The translations under genes were made by a program, and so were the position numbers. This document shows, one piece after another, positions 43,605-52,792 of a stretch of DNA of 64,000 nucleotides. The stretch lies in contig JAJFJN010000034.1 in assembly GCA_021773975.1 (NCBI GenBank), positions 1 through 64,000 of the forward strand, in the 5' to 3' direction. Source of the stretch: Gammaproteobacteria bacterium. GTDB lineage: Bacteria > Pseudomonadota > Gammaproteobacteria > Chromatiales > Chromatiaceae. The notes below the pieces were generated by a model that was not told the DNA's origin, ran no database searches, and saw nothing but the letters and a program-made list of their open reading frames with translations. The stretch's first letter is position 1, and each line of letters starts with the position of its first letter.

Positions 43605-43949
43605 AATGAATCTCTGTTATATAGAAACTTCCAGTGGCGCAATGGTTCAGCTATTAAGAGAAAATATCCCATGTTAAAGCTTTTGCTCTTTTTTATTCCC
43701 AATTGTTTTTGTCAAGATCAAAAGATTATAGGACATATGTATTTAAATCAAACGTATTTATAATGAGTCGTATGGCGCAAAATTCAAAATTAGCCTATTA
43801 ATATTACGGGTGGTTTTGAACATCTCAATCATAGAGTTAGGGCAAAACAGACAGGGCAGCTAGAATAATCAATCATCATATGCCGCATATTTTATGTGGT
43901 TATTCTATACTGAGTATAAACTCTATTTTGTTATTGGTGCGGAGAGAAT
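43605..43949. other. Intergenic region between divergent genes
   Basis: This 345-base AT-rich gap separates the cytochrome c gene (minus) and the GGDEF gene (plus). A TATAAT at 43759-43764 could be a plus-strand -10 box but has no good -35. Nothing else was recognised. Confidence 0.5.
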
Positions 43950-45314
43950 ATGCCTAAAATCATGATTATTGGGGCTGGTGCCGGCGGTACAGCGCTTCTA
44001 CCAATATTAAATAACTACAAAAAAATAAAGGTTGTAGGCGTTGCTGACACGGATTGCGAGGCACCTGGTTTAGTATTGGCAAAACAAATGGGGATTCCAA
44101 CAAGCAGTGATTTTCAGCAATTATTGGCAGAAGTTAATGCTAACATCATCATAAATGCCTCAGGCAACGATAACGTCTCTCAAAAGCTGGATCAACTTAA
44201 AAAGTTAGGCGAGCTTGAAGTTATTGAGGGTGAAAGCGCTAAAATCCTCTTTAAACTGGTAGACGAAAAAATCCAAAGTGAAAAAGAAGCGCTGCATAGA
44301 GTTCGCGAGCATGAGGCACTCTATAAAATAGGTATTATGCTCACTTCTTCTGAAAGTGAAGATGAGTTGCTTAGCACTATTATAAAATGGGCCACCCGTT
44401 TAACGCATACTCCAGCTGGCAGTATTGCCTTATACGATGCCCAAGAAAGCAGCATGGAAATTGTAGCTTTACATGGGTTCAAAAAAACACTCACTTCAGA
44501 AGAGCATTGGCCTATACGAAAAGGGGGGCTTACAGAATATATATTAAACATGAATGCCCCTACAGTAATAAGAGATATTGATAAGTTTGATTTGGCAGAT
44601 ATTTCTAGGATTAAAATGGATGGGATTAGCTCACTTATTGCCATACCTTTAATTGCTGACAGAACAACAATTGGAATACTTTATGTTGATGATTTTGTTG
44701 CAAGAGATTTTTCTCAAAGAGATGAAGCTATATTAACATTACTTGGTACGCAGGCTGCGATTGCAATTGAAAAGATGCAGCTTTTTGAAAAAACCAAGAA
44801 ACTTGCGATTACTGATGGACTAACTGGGTTATATAATCATAGATACTTTGTTAAATATTTGGGTAATGAAGTAAGACGTGCAAAGCGCTATACCCATGAG
44901 CTATCTGTCCTAATTATAGATATTGATCATTTTAAGAGTTATAACGATACAAATGGGCATCTTCAGGGGAATGAGGCCATAAAAAAAGTCACTCGTGTAA
45001 TGAAGGATGTTACACGTACAATGGATGTGCTTAGTCGGTATGGTGGTGAGGAATTTGCAATTATTTTGCCTGAAGCAAATAAACATCAAGCGCTACAAAC
45101 AGCAATAAGAATTTGCAAATCTGTTGAAGAGACAAAGGTACTTGGAGAAGAAAAGCAGCCACTGAAAAAATTAACTATAAGTATTGGTGTTGCTACATAT
45201 CCAGAAGATGCCACACGCGCTTCCGCCCTTGTGGAAAGTGCTGACCAGGCGCTTTACGAAGCTAAGCATAAAGGTAGAAATAGAGTGGTTGCCTTTAAAG
45301 ACAAAAACACCTGA
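43950..45314 (+). CDS. Rossmann-GAF-GGDEF fusion (putative diguanylate cyclase)
   Basis: A 454-residue cytoplasmic protein with an unusual order. Residues ~1-115 are a dinucleotide-binding fold: IMIIGAGAGGTALLPILNNY (GxGxxG) then VVGVADTD and a segment (ANIIINASGNDNV) as in oxidoreductase NAD-binding domains. Residues ~125-285 are a GAF domain (EALYKIGIMLTSSESEDELL to ERDEAILTLLGTQAAIAIEK equivalents). Residues ~290-450 form a GGDEF domain with the active-site GGEEF in SRYGGEEFAII and the nucleotide-binding DIDHFKSYNDTNGH, so cyclase activity should be intact. No I-site RxxD is visible at the usual spacing. The likely role is c-di-GMP synthesis controlled by a nucleotide or small-molecule signal; the NAD(P)-sensing idea is inference. 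Confidence 0.85.
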   Translation: MPKIMIIGAGAGGTALLPILNNYKKIKVVGVADTDCEAPGLVLAKQMGIPTSSDFQQLLAEVNANIIINASGNDNVSQKLDQLKKLGELEVIEGESAKILFKLVDEKIQSEKEALHRVREHEALYKIGIMLTSSESEDELLSTIIKWATRLTHTPAGSIALYDAQESSMEIVALHGFKKTLTSEEHWPIRKGGLTEYILNMNAPTVIRDIDKFDLADISRIKMDGISSLIAIPLIADRTTIGILYVDDFVARDFSQRDEAILTLLGTQAAIAIEKMQLFEKTKKLAITDGLTGLYNHRYFVKYLGNEVRRAKRYTHELSVLIIDIDHFKSYNDTNGHLQGNEAIKKVTRVMKDVTRTMDVLSRYGGEEFAIILPEANKHQALQTAIRICKSVEETKVLGEEKQPLKKLTISIGVATYPEDATRASALVESADQALYEAKHKGRNRVVAFKDKNT

Positions 45315-45428
45315 TATTTTGTGGTTACCCCCCCCTTCGCTATGGATAGTAATTAATTAAGGCTCTCCATTCATGCTGTTCTAACTGGTTGCCAGCTTAT
45401 ATCACGTTAACGTTCTGTAAGCTGGAAA

Positions 45429-45445
45429 TTGGCATGTTCTCTGCA
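45429..45445 (+). promoter_or_regulatory. Sigma-54 promoter upstream of fliK
   Basis: TTGGCATGTTCTCTGCA matches the -24/-12 consensus (TTGGCACGnnnnTTGCA) with GG and GC separated by exactly 10 bases. Transcription would start about 30 bases before the fliK ATG. Flagellar genes of this tier are RpoN-dependent in Pseudomonas and Vibrio. Confidence 0.7.
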
Positions 45446-45483
45446 GGTTAAATATTACAAACCACTGTTAAATTGGATTGAAT

Positions 45484-46725
45484 ATGTTAAATCTATTTTC
45501 AAATGCATCTCTTAACCAATCAGTATCCAGCGGAATTACAGGGACAGAGGTACCTGTTGTTGAAGCAGAGGGTAGTAAAATAGATATTAATGGCAGTAGT
45601 TTTACAGCGCTATTAAACGCCGAAACTTCTATGGCTGGAATGATGGAGGAACTTAAAATATTGCTTTCTGCAGAAGATTTTTCGACCCTGGAAGGGTTGC
45701 TTGCAGAAGGACAGACATTGCCACTAGCGGAAATTGTTGCCGCATTGAGGCAACAGCCTTCCGGTTCTGGTGCACCACAGACACTTAAGCTTTCAGATGT
45801 GCTGCCAGATTTAGTTACTGTTACGGGAGAGGCAGCAGAACAGGTGGCAGCTGCTGAAATGATAGATGGTGCAGTAGAGCAGAGCGCTACTCCATTGATT
45901 ACTGGGCAAACTATAGTGCCTATTGCAATTAGTGAAATGGCAATTTCCGTATCTATTGCCGCAGATCAAGCAGTGGTGAAGGCTGGAAATGGAAAAATTA
46001 CACAGTCTGTTGTTACTGGGCAGGCTGCCGTTCCATCCGATATGGAGGGTGATGCGGCTGGGTTACCATCAAATATGGGTGGTTCATCAGCCAATTCAGA
46101 TCAGCAGGCATCAACTGAACAGTTTCGAATGACAGAGGCTATGGCAGCACAAATAGCTCAGAAAACAGCAGCCAACCCTCCTTTTCGTACAACAGAAGCT
46201 GGACTGACCTCTGTTACTAATATAGCTGTAGCACCTGGTTTGGCTTTACAAAATATAGTACAGACTATTGCACCGAATCAGCTAAATGCACTGCCAATTC
46301 ATACTCCGGTGGGGGAAAGAGGATGGGACCAAGCCGTGGGGGAGCGTATGCTTTGGATGGTTGGCCGGCAGATTCAGGGAGCTGAAGTACGAATTACACC
46401 CCCTCATCTTGGACCCATTGATATACGAATCTCAATTCAAAATGATCAGGCTAATGTGACGTTTGCTGCTCAGCATGGTGTCGTCAGAGAGGCGCTTGAG
46501 GCATCAATTCCTCGGTTACGAGAGATGTTGAGTGAAAACAACCTGCAATTAGTCAATGTTGACGTAAATCAGCGTAATAATAGTGGACAGCGGGGATCGC
46601 ATTTTTTCAATCAATCCTCATCTGGTGAGCAAGATAGTGAAGGGTATGAGTTTGAAGAGGATAAAGGTGCAGAAAGCCGTATACTTGCCATACAGAGTGA
46701 TGGTCTAGTGGATGATTTTGCATGA
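45484..46725 (+). CDS. fliK: Flagellar hook-length control protein FliK
   Basis: A 413-residue molecular ruler for flagellar hook length. The long N-terminal two-thirds is low-complexity and poorly conserved (Ala, Gln, Ser, Thr rich), as usual. The C-terminal domain that switches export specificity is clear: WDQAVGERMLWMVGRQIQGA EVRITPPHLGPIDIRISIQN, then AQHGVVREALEASIPRLREM and LVNVDVNQ. The ATG at 45484 is used; a TTG two codons earlier is in frame. No other flagellar gene is in the window, so fliK is separated from its usual fliEFGHIJ neighbours. It lies behind a good sigma-54 promoter and is followed by a strong terminator, indicating a single-gene transcript. Confidence 0.9.
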   Translation: MLNLFSNASLNQSVSSGITGTEVPVVEAEGSKIDINGSSFTALLNAETSMAGMMEELKILLSAEDFSTLEGLLAEGQTLPLAEIVAALRQQPSGSGAPQTLKLSDVLPDLVTVTGEAAEQVAAAEMIDGAVEQSATPLITGQTIVPIAISEMAISVSIAADQAVVKAGNGKITQSVVTGQAAVPSDMEGDAAGLPSNMGGSSANSDQQASTEQFRMTEAMAAQIAQKTAANPPFRTTEAGLTSVTNIAVAPGLALQNIVQTIAPNQLNALPIHTPVGERGWDQAVGERMLWMVGRQIQGAEVRITPPHLGPIDIRISIQNDQANVTFAAQHGVVREALEASIPRLREMLSENNLQLVNVDVNQRNNSGQRGSHFFNQSSSGEQDSEGYEFEEDKGAESRILAIQSDGLVDDFA

Positions 46726-46751
46726 TGTTATAGTATATCCGTTATCTGAAT

Positions 46752-46799
46752 ATGTAATACCTAAAAGCCGCAGTTTACTGCGGCTTTTAGGTATTACAT
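46752..46799. terminator. Long bidirectional hairpin terminator after fliK
   Basis: A near-perfect 22-pair stem (atgtaatacctaaaagccgc and its complement) encloses loop TTTA. The inner part AAAAGCCGCAG/CTGCGGCTTTT is a typical intrinsic terminator for either direction. Confidence 0.9.
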
Positions 46800-46870
46800 G
46801 ATAGTGGCGTCTTTGGTTATACTCCGAGTATTATGTAGCCATCCTGATAAAAACATAGGGGAACTTGAAC

Positions 46871-47158
46871 GTGCGTTTTATAAAATTGATAATTGTCTTA
46901 TTTGTTATGGTATTGGGCGTTGTTATTGCCGTAACTAATCCAGGAAATGTTGTATTGAATTATGGTATTGGTAGCATAGAACTGCCGTTATCTCTTGTGC
47001 TTGTTGGTGCTATAAGTGTAGGAGTCATCATAGGTTCTATTGTAGCTATAGGCATCCTGATGCGTCTTAAGCGTGAAAATTCAAAACTACAGCGCAAGGC
47101 TCATGCTGATGCTGTAAGGGTTAGCAATCTTAGTGCGTTGCCACTAAAGGAACAGTAG
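46871..47158 (+). CDS. lapA: Lipopolysaccharide assembly protein A
   Basis: A 95-residue inner-membrane protein with two helices (LIIVLFVMVLGVVIAVTNPG and LPLSLVLVGAISVGVIIGSI) and a short charged cytoplasmic end, matching LapA/YciS (DUF1049). LapA works with LapB to control LpxC degradation and lipopolysaccharide output. AGGGGA lies 8 bases before the GTG at 46871, so this start is preferred to the TTG at 46865. lapB follows after 5 bases, the conserved arrangement. Confidence 0.9.
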   Translation: MRFIKLIIVLFVMVLGVVIAVTNPGNVVLNYGIGSIELPLSLVLVGAISVGVIIGSIVAIGILMRLKRENSKLQRKAHADAVRVSNLSALPLKEQ

Positions 47159-47163
47159 GCTTT

Positions 47164-48348
47164 ATGCAGGAGCTTCTGCTGTTACTGCTCCCAGTAGCAG
47201 CAGCTTCCGGGTGGCTAGCAGCAAAGCGTAGCGATAAACGTAAGAGTGCAGCTACATCTGAAAGAGAGCAGAATCCCGCATATTTTAAGGGGTTAAATTA
47301 TCTATTGAATGAGCAGCCAGATAAGGCTATTGATGTGTTTGTTCAGATGCTCGATATAGACAATGAAACAATGGAAACTCACTTGGCACTTGGCAATCTC
47401 TTTCGCCGCCGAGGCGAAGTTGAGCGCGCAATTCGTATCCACCAGAATTTAGTGGCCAGACCTACACTGGACCGCTCACAGAGAGCTCAGGCTTTATTGG
47501 AGCTGGGACAGGATTATATGCGTGCGGGCCTGTTTGACCGGGCTGAAAACCTGCTTATTGAGTTGCTAGAGATAAAGCAGCATGAAGCACAGGCTTTGCA
47601 AAATCTGCGCATTATCTATCAGCAGGAAAAAGATTGGGCGAAATGCCTTGATGTTCTCTCCAAGCTTGAGGAGAGAACAGGTGAGGTGCTGAGTACTGAG
47701 CGAGCGCATTATTACTGTGAGCTAGCAGTGATTGCGCGCAACAAGCATGATTATGCTCAGGCAGAAAAGCTGTTAAAAAAGGCGCAGGAAAGTGATAGTG
47801 ATTGTGTGCGAGCAGCGTTGGTGCAGGGTAAAGTAGAGGTTGCACGAAAAAACCATACAGCTGCAATCAACTCATTTAAGCAAGTGGCACAGCAAGATCC
47901 TGCGTTTATCTCAGAAATCCTTCCTTTCTTGGTTCAATGCCATGTTGAATTGGATAAACGAAATGAACTGATTGTTTATTTGCAGCAGTTATATCAGCAG
48001 CAAAAAAGCATTGCGCTAATGCTGGCATTGTCTGATCTTCTACAGGAGGATAAAGGCGACCAGGCTGCAGTCGAGCTTGTAGTGGATTACCTGCGTAAAT
48101 ATTCCAGTCTTGATGGTGTACAGAAGTTGATTGATCTTAGCTGCAAATGCACGCAAGGTTCGTTGGCAGATACCTTTTTAATTTTGCATGAGCAGCTTGT
48201 CATGCTATTGAAAAAACGCCCGGCATATCAATGTAAACAATGTGGCTTTGAGGTAAAGACATTACATTGGCAGTGCCCCGGCTGCAAATCGTGGGATAGT
48301 ATTAAACCAGTTCAAGACTTGGGTCTTACTGAATTGATGGGTTATTGA
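47164..48348 (+). CDS. lapB: Lipopolysaccharide assembly protein B
   Basis: A 394-residue inner-membrane-anchored TPR protein. The N-terminal helix (ELLLLLLPVAAASGWLAA) is followed by TPR repeats (for example NPAYFKGLNYLLNEQPDKAI DVFVQML and FRRRGEVERAIRIHQNLVAR) and a C-terminal rubredoxin-like zinc site, YQCKQCGFEVKTLHWQCPGC KSWDS, with four cysteines. It adapts FtsH to LpxC and so balances LPS synthesis. pyrF starts 3 bases after its stop, as in other Gammaproteobacteria. Confidence 0.95.
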   Translation: MQELLLLLLPVAAASGWLAAKRSDKRKSAATSEREQNPAYFKGLNYLLNEQPDKAIDVFVQMLDIDNETMETHLALGNLFRRRGEVERAIRIHQNLVARPTLDRSQRAQALLELGQDYMRAGLFDRAENLLIELLEIKQHEAQALQNLRIIYQQEKDWAKCLDVLSKLEERTGEVLSTERAHYYCELAVIARNKHDYAQAEKLLKKAQESDSDCVRAALVQGKVEVARKNHTAAINSFKQVAQQDPAFISEILPFLVQCHVELDKRNELIVYLQQLYQQQKSIALMLALSDLLQEDKGDQAAVELVVDYLRKYSSLDGVQKLIDLSCKCTQGSLADTFLILHEQLVMLLKKRPAYQCKQCGFEVKTLHWQCPGCKSWDSIKPVQDLGLTELMGY

Positions 48349-48351
48349 ATA

Positions 48352-49062
48352 ATGGCGATAATTGAGAACTCCTCACGTATTATTGTAGCGTTGGATTTTC
48401 CTTCAGCAGAACCAGCACTTGATCTTGTCTCAGCCCTTGATCCAACCTTATGCCGCCTAAAAGTTGGCAAAGAGATGTTTACTCGCTTTGGCCCCTCTTT
48501 TGTTGAAAAATTAGTGGGTAAAGGGTTTGATGTCTTTCTAGATCTGAAATTTCATGATATTCCAAATACGGTTGCCGCAGCCTGCGCAGCAGCAGCTGAT
48601 CTAGGTGTTTGGATGATTAATCTGCATGCCTCAGGTGGACGGCGCATGATGGAGGCAGCAAGAGATCGTTTGGATAGCTTGTCACATAGACCTCATCTTA
48701 TTGCTGTAACGATTCTTACCAGTCTTGGGCAGGAAGACATTGCCGAAGCAGGCTTTGCTGGAACCCCCGCTGAAAATGTAATACGGCTTGCCAAGTTGGC
48801 AGAGAGCAGTGGCATGGATGGTATCGTATGTTCGCCACTGGAGGCGCGGGATGTTAGGTCAGTGGTTAATTCGGATTTTCTATTGGTTACCCCTGGTGTA
48901 AGGCCAAATCAGGCTGCATTAGGTGATCAATTGCGAGTCATGACACCCTCTGATGCATTAAAAAATGGTGCGGATTATTTGGTAATAGGGCGGCCGATTA
49001 CTGCTGCACCTGATCCATTACAAAGCCTTCAGGATATTCTGACTGAGATTGGAATAAAGTAA
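48352..49062 (+). CDS. pyrF: Orotidine 5'-phosphate decarboxylase
   Basis: The last enzyme of UMP synthesis (OMP to UMP). It is a 236-residue TIM barrel with the catalytic Lys-Asp network in [16 protein letters not shown] and the phosphate-binding [40 protein letters not shown]. It is in the conserved lapA-lapB-pyrF unit. No anomalies. Confidence 0.97.
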   Translation: MAIIENSSRIIVALDFPSAEPALDLVSALDPTLCRLKVGKEMFTRFGPSFVEKLVGKGFDVFLDLKFHDIPNTVAAACAAAADLGVWMINLHASGGRRMMEAARDRLDSLSHRPHLIAVTILTSLGQEDIAEAGFAGTPAENVIRLAKLAESSGMDGIVCSPLEARDVRSVVNSDFLLVTPGVRPNQAALGDQLRVMTPSDALKNGADYLVIGRPITAAPDPLQSLQDILTEIGIK

Positions 49063-49132
49063 TACCCTAGCAGTTGAAACCAACCTTTATCATTGATAAC
49101 TCTTAAACCACATTATTTTAGGAGTTATCATC

Positions 49133-49405
49133 ATGATTCACCCACTAAAAATTACAATCTCTCTGCTCATTCTTCTGTTTTCCAGTTTTGCGTTTGGTGG
49201 TCAGATAAATATAAATACGGCAGGTGTTGAGGCATTAGCTAAAGAGCTAAATGGAGTTGGTCAGGTTAAAGCTCATGCCATTGTAGAGTATCGAGAACAG
49301 CATGGTGCCTTTAAAACCATTAACGCACTTGCTAATGTCAAAGGCATTGGTTCTGCAATTGTTAGCAGCAACCAAAAAAATATTAAGTTAGATGCTGTTG
49401 ATTAA
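49133..49405 (+). CDS. ComEA-like helix-hairpin-helix protein
   Basis: A 90-residue secreted DNA-binding protein. It has a signal peptide (ISLLILLFSSFAFG-G) followed by one HhH2 unit: QININTAGVEALAKELNGVG QVKAHAIVEYREQHGAFKTI, then LANVKGIGSAIV and a short tail. ComEA-type proteins bind incoming DNA in the periplasm during natural transformation, and short forms like this are common in Gammaproteobacteria. Other competence genes are not in the window. An intrinsic terminator follows. Confidence 0.88.
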   Translation: MIHPLKITISLLILLFSSFAFGGQININTAGVEALAKELNGVGQVKAHAIVEYREQHGAFKTINALANVKGIGSAIVSSNQKNIKLDAVD

Positions 49406-49430
49406 TATAAGAGATGAAAAACCATAGAGA

Positions 49431-49463
49431 GCGAATGCGGCATTTTAGCATTCGCTTTTTTTT
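49431..49463 (+). terminator. Rho-independent terminator after the ComEA-like gene
   Basis: GCGAATGC and GCATTCGC form an 8-pair stem around a nine-base loop and lead into nine T residues. Confidence 0.93.
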
Positions 49464-49571
49464 GTGCACTGTTGGATTATTGAAACATCTAGGTGCAGCT
49501 TAATTAAAAAGAGAAGTGCTAAGATATGAAGGGAGTCTGTTAAACTAAAAGTCAGTAAATTGGAAAGATAG

Positions 49572-52500
49572 ATGCTCAAACTGTATCAAAGTAATCAGTT
49601 GGAACGGCTGATAGATCTGCTGGCAGCAGTTGTTTCTGAACCACAGCAATCAATCTTTGCCGCAGAGACTATAGTCGTACAGCACCCGGCTATGGGGCAT
49701 TGGCTTTCGTTGCATTTGGCTAAACAACTTGGGGTTTGTGCTAATACAAACTTTCCACTGCCAGCTGGGTTTATTTGGAGCATATTTCGCACTGTTTTAA
49801 ATAAGGTTCCAGAACATAACAAATTTGAACCTACCACTCTGACATGGCGTATTCTTGAATTATTGAATAAGGTAGAGCATCAGAATCTGTTTCAACCTGT
49901 TTCAACCTACTTATCAAATGGTGATGATGTAAAACATTATGATCTGGCCTGTCGAATTGCTGATGTTTTTGATCAATATCTTCTTTATCGCCCAGACTGG
50001 ATAGAAGCTTGGGAAGCAGGTCGTTCTGCTATTGCAGGTGATGCCTGGCAAGCAGAACTATGGCGTAGATTAACTGCGGTTGACTCTAATCCACATTGGA
50101 TTCATCTACAGCAGCGCCTTAGTCAAGCACTGTTATCAAATGATGTAGCAAGAAAACTTCCTGAACGCATCTCGATTTTTGGACTTTCTACATTATCACC
50201 AGGTTATCTTGAAATACTCCGTTGTATCTCTGAGCAAGTGGATGTCCATCTTTTTTTACTTAACCCTTGTGCTGCGCACTGGACTGAAATTGTTAATGAA
50301 GAGAAGAAAGCTAAGAGTGAAGAGGATGCAGATGGTAGTGAACTATATCTAGAGGTTGGTCATCCACTATTGGCATCATGGGGTAGGCAAGGGCGTGATT
50401 TTTTCGCCACACTTCTTGAATATAATCCTGTTACCATCGATTTTTTTGGGAAATCTAAAAATAAAAATCTATTAGGGCAACTGCAACACGACATCCAGTC
50501 TCTGCATGATAGAACGGCTAACCCAAAGCAGCCATTGCCTAGTAATGATCGCTCTATACAGTTTCATAGCTGCCATAGTGTTATGCGTGAGATTGAAGTG
50601 CTTAAAGATCAGTTGTTGGACATTTTTCAAAACAATCCAGATATCACCCCTTTAGATGTACTGGTCATGTCACCCGCCATGGATGCCTATGCGCCCTATA
50701 TTGAAGCAGTGTTTTCTACTCAAGATACAACACTTATTCCATATCAAATTAGCAATGAAAATATAGTTCTTGAAAATCCGTTAATAGCTGGCTTTTTTCA
50801 GCTATTGCAGATTGATAAAAGCCGTCTTGATAGCAATAGCATAATAGATTTATTAGAAATAAAAGCTATTCAGCGAAATTTTGATTTAGTAGAAGATGAT
50901 GTCGGATTAATTATTCGTTGGATTAAAGAGAGTGGCATTCGCTGGGGGCGTGATGGTGCTGAAAGGTGCTCCCTTGGATTACCTGATACCAATCAAAATA
51001 CCTGGGCTTCAGGGTTGGAACGAATGCTATTAGGGTATGCATTACCAGCAAGTGGAACTCAGCTATTTCAAGGGATTCTTCCTTATAGTGAGATTGAAGG
51101 AGTAGGCGCAACAGTGCTGGGCAATCTTAATGCCTTTATGACAGAACTATTTAACCTTCAGCTTAAACTGCAGGGTAAACATGTCATTGATGTATGGATT
51201 CATCTGTTATCTGAAGTAGTGGATTCTTTCTTTGACCCTTCAGAACAAGAAGAGATGCAGGTTAAATGCTTGCGTGATGGTATTGAAACCTTACATGAGC
51301 AAAGTCAGTACGCTAATTTCAAAGGCAAGGTATCAGTAGAGTTAATTCATAAGCACCTTAAAATGCAGCTTAAAAAAGAGCGGGGTGGTAATAGAGTACT
51401 TAGTCACGGCGTGGCTTTTTGCTCGCTGACTTCAATGCGCAACCTGCCTTATAAAGTAATATGTCTCATTGGTATGAACGATAGTAGCTTCCCACAATAT
51501 CGATCTGTATCTGGATTTGATCTTATGGCAAGGCAGTTTCGGTTTGGAGATCGTGTGCATAGAGCAGATGATCGATATCTATTTTTAGAGACCTTGATTT
51601 CAGTACAGCACACTCTCTATATTAGTTTTGTTGGTCAACATATTCGCGATAATAGTAAGCTACCTCCTTCTGTATTAGTTGATGAGTTGCTTGATTATTT
51701 AGATCGTTGTTACCACCTTGATTCACAAAAAGGGGGGCGAGATTACTACATTACTTATCATCCACTCCAGCCTTTCAGCAAACAGTATTTTCAATCTAAT
51801 GACAGACTCCCAAGCTACTCAAAAGAGATGCACCAAGCATATCTGGCCAATATTGGTGCTGTTACACCAGACTTGTCATTTTTAAAACACAAGCTTTCTG
51901 AGCTAACAACAGATCAGCAACAAGTAGAACTAACCCAATTGTTTAAGTTCTTTTCTAATCCTGCTCGATATTTTATTCAGCATAGATTAGGCATCTATTA
52001 TGAAATGGAAGAGGAGCTACTGGAAACAACAGAGCCATTTACGCTACCATTTTTTACGCAATGTAAAATGGATCGTGCACTCGTTGAAAATAGATTGGCA
52101 GGAGAGCGTGTAGATAAGCTTCATGCACAAGTGCGAGCTAGTGGAGAGTTGCCTCATGGCTGCTTTGGAGATCGTATATTTGCAAAACAAATAGTACATT
52201 CAAAAAAAGTCATGGATCGATTAAGGCCATATCTTGATGTGGTTAATGACATATCTGTTGAAGTTGATATCAGTCTTAACAAAATACGGCTCTATGGCCA
52301 GTTAAATGATATTGGGCAGAATGGGTTATTTGATTACAGTGTCCATACTATTTGGAAAAATCAATTATTGGAATTATGGATTAAGCATCTAGTACTAAAT
52401 ATATTGAAACCCTCTAATGTGCAATTAACCAGTCAATGGTTAGACAGTGAAAAACTCTACTCTTTTAAACCGGTAGATGATCCTGAAAGGCTGCTTGGTG

Positions 52501-52778
52501 AGCTGCTTGATCTATATTGGCAAGGCTTGCAATATCCACTGCATTTTTTCCCAAAGAGCAGTTATGCATATATGGAGTACAGACTTAGAGAAAAAAGTGT
52601 TGAAGATTGTATATATAAAGCAAAACAGAAATGGTGTGGTGCGTTTAACAAAAATAACGAAGCAGATAGCCCATACTATAATTTGGCTTTTTCAACTAAA
52701 GATGTGTTTGATGAAAATTTTGTAGAATTGAGTGAGCAAATATTTAGACCATTACTTGAGTGTTTAGAGACAGCATAA
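49572..52778 (+). CDS. recC: RecBCD exonuclease V subunit gamma (RecC)
   Basis: A 1068-residue RecC homologue, the subunit that holds the nuclease-helicase together and recognises Chi. The N-terminal inactive helicase fold is typical: VVQHPAMGHWLSLHLAKQLG VCANTNFPLPAGFIWSIFR, DVFDQYLLYRPDWIEAWE, RISIFGLSTLSPGYLEILRC and FHSCHSVMREIEVLKDQLLD. Later conserved parts are GVAFCSLTSMRNLPYKVICL IGMNDSSFPQ and RADDRYLFLETLISVQHTLY ISFVGQ. Length is normal (about 1120 in E. coli). recB and recD, which usually follow directly, are absent: the next gene is ppsR. The other subunits must be elsewhere or lost. Confidence 0.93.
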   Translation: MLKLYQSNQLERLIDLLAAVVSEPQQSIFAAETIVVQHPAMGHWLSLHLAKQLGVCANTNFPLPAGFIWSIFRTVLNKVPEHNKFEPTTLTWRILELLNKVEHQNLFQPVSTYLSNGDDVKHYDLACRIADVFDQYLLYRPDWIEAWEAGRSAIAGDAWQAELWRRLTAVDSNPHWIHLQQRLSQALLSNDVARKLPERISIFGLSTLSPGYLEILRCISEQVDVHLFLLNPCAAHWTEIVNEEKKAKSEEDADGSELYLEVGHPLLASWGRQGRDFFATLLEYNPVTIDFFGKSKNKNLLGQLQHDIQSLHDRTANPKQPLPSNDRSIQFHSCHSVMREIEVLKDQLLDIFQNNPDITPLDVLVMSPAMDAYAPYIEAVFSTQDTTLIPYQISNENIVLENPLIAGFFQLLQIDKSRLDSNSIIDLLEIKAIQRNFDLVEDDVGLIIRWIKESGIRWGRDGAERCSLGLPDTNQNTWASGLERMLLGYALPASGTQLFQGILPYSEIEGVGATVLGNLNAFMTELFNLQLKLQGKHVIDVWIHLLSEVVDSFFDPSEQEEMQVKCLRDGIETLHEQSQYANFKGKVSVELIHKHLKMQLKKERGGNRVLSHGVAFCSLTSMRNLPYKVICLIGMNDSSFPQYRSVSGFDLMARQFRFGDRVHRADDRYLFLETLISVQHTLYISFVGQHIRDNSKLPPSVLVDELLDYLDRCYHLDSQKGGRDYYITYHPLQPFSKQYFQSNDRLPSYSKEMHQAYLANIGAVTPDLSFLKHKLSELTTDQQQVELTQLFKFFSNPARYFIQHRLGIYYEMEEELLETTEPFTLPFFTQCKMDRALVENRLAGERVDKLHAQVRASGELPHGCFGDRIFAKQIVHSKKVMDRLRPYLDVVNDISVEVDISLNKIRLYGQLNDIGQNGLFDYSVHTIWKNQLLELWIKHLVLNILKPSNVQLTSQWLDSEKLYSFKPVDDPERLLGELLDLYWQGLQYPLHFFPKSSYAYMEYRLREKSVEDCIYKAKQKWCGAFNKNNEADSPYYNLAFSTKDVFDENFVELSEQIFRPLLECLETA

Positions 52779-52792
52779 GAGAGATTTTAACT

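Noticed and set aside
43690-43740. FNR/Anr-like box near the cytochrome c gene (TTTGTCAAGATCAA)
   Set aside because: Only one half-site fits the consensus, and position relative to a promoter is unclear.
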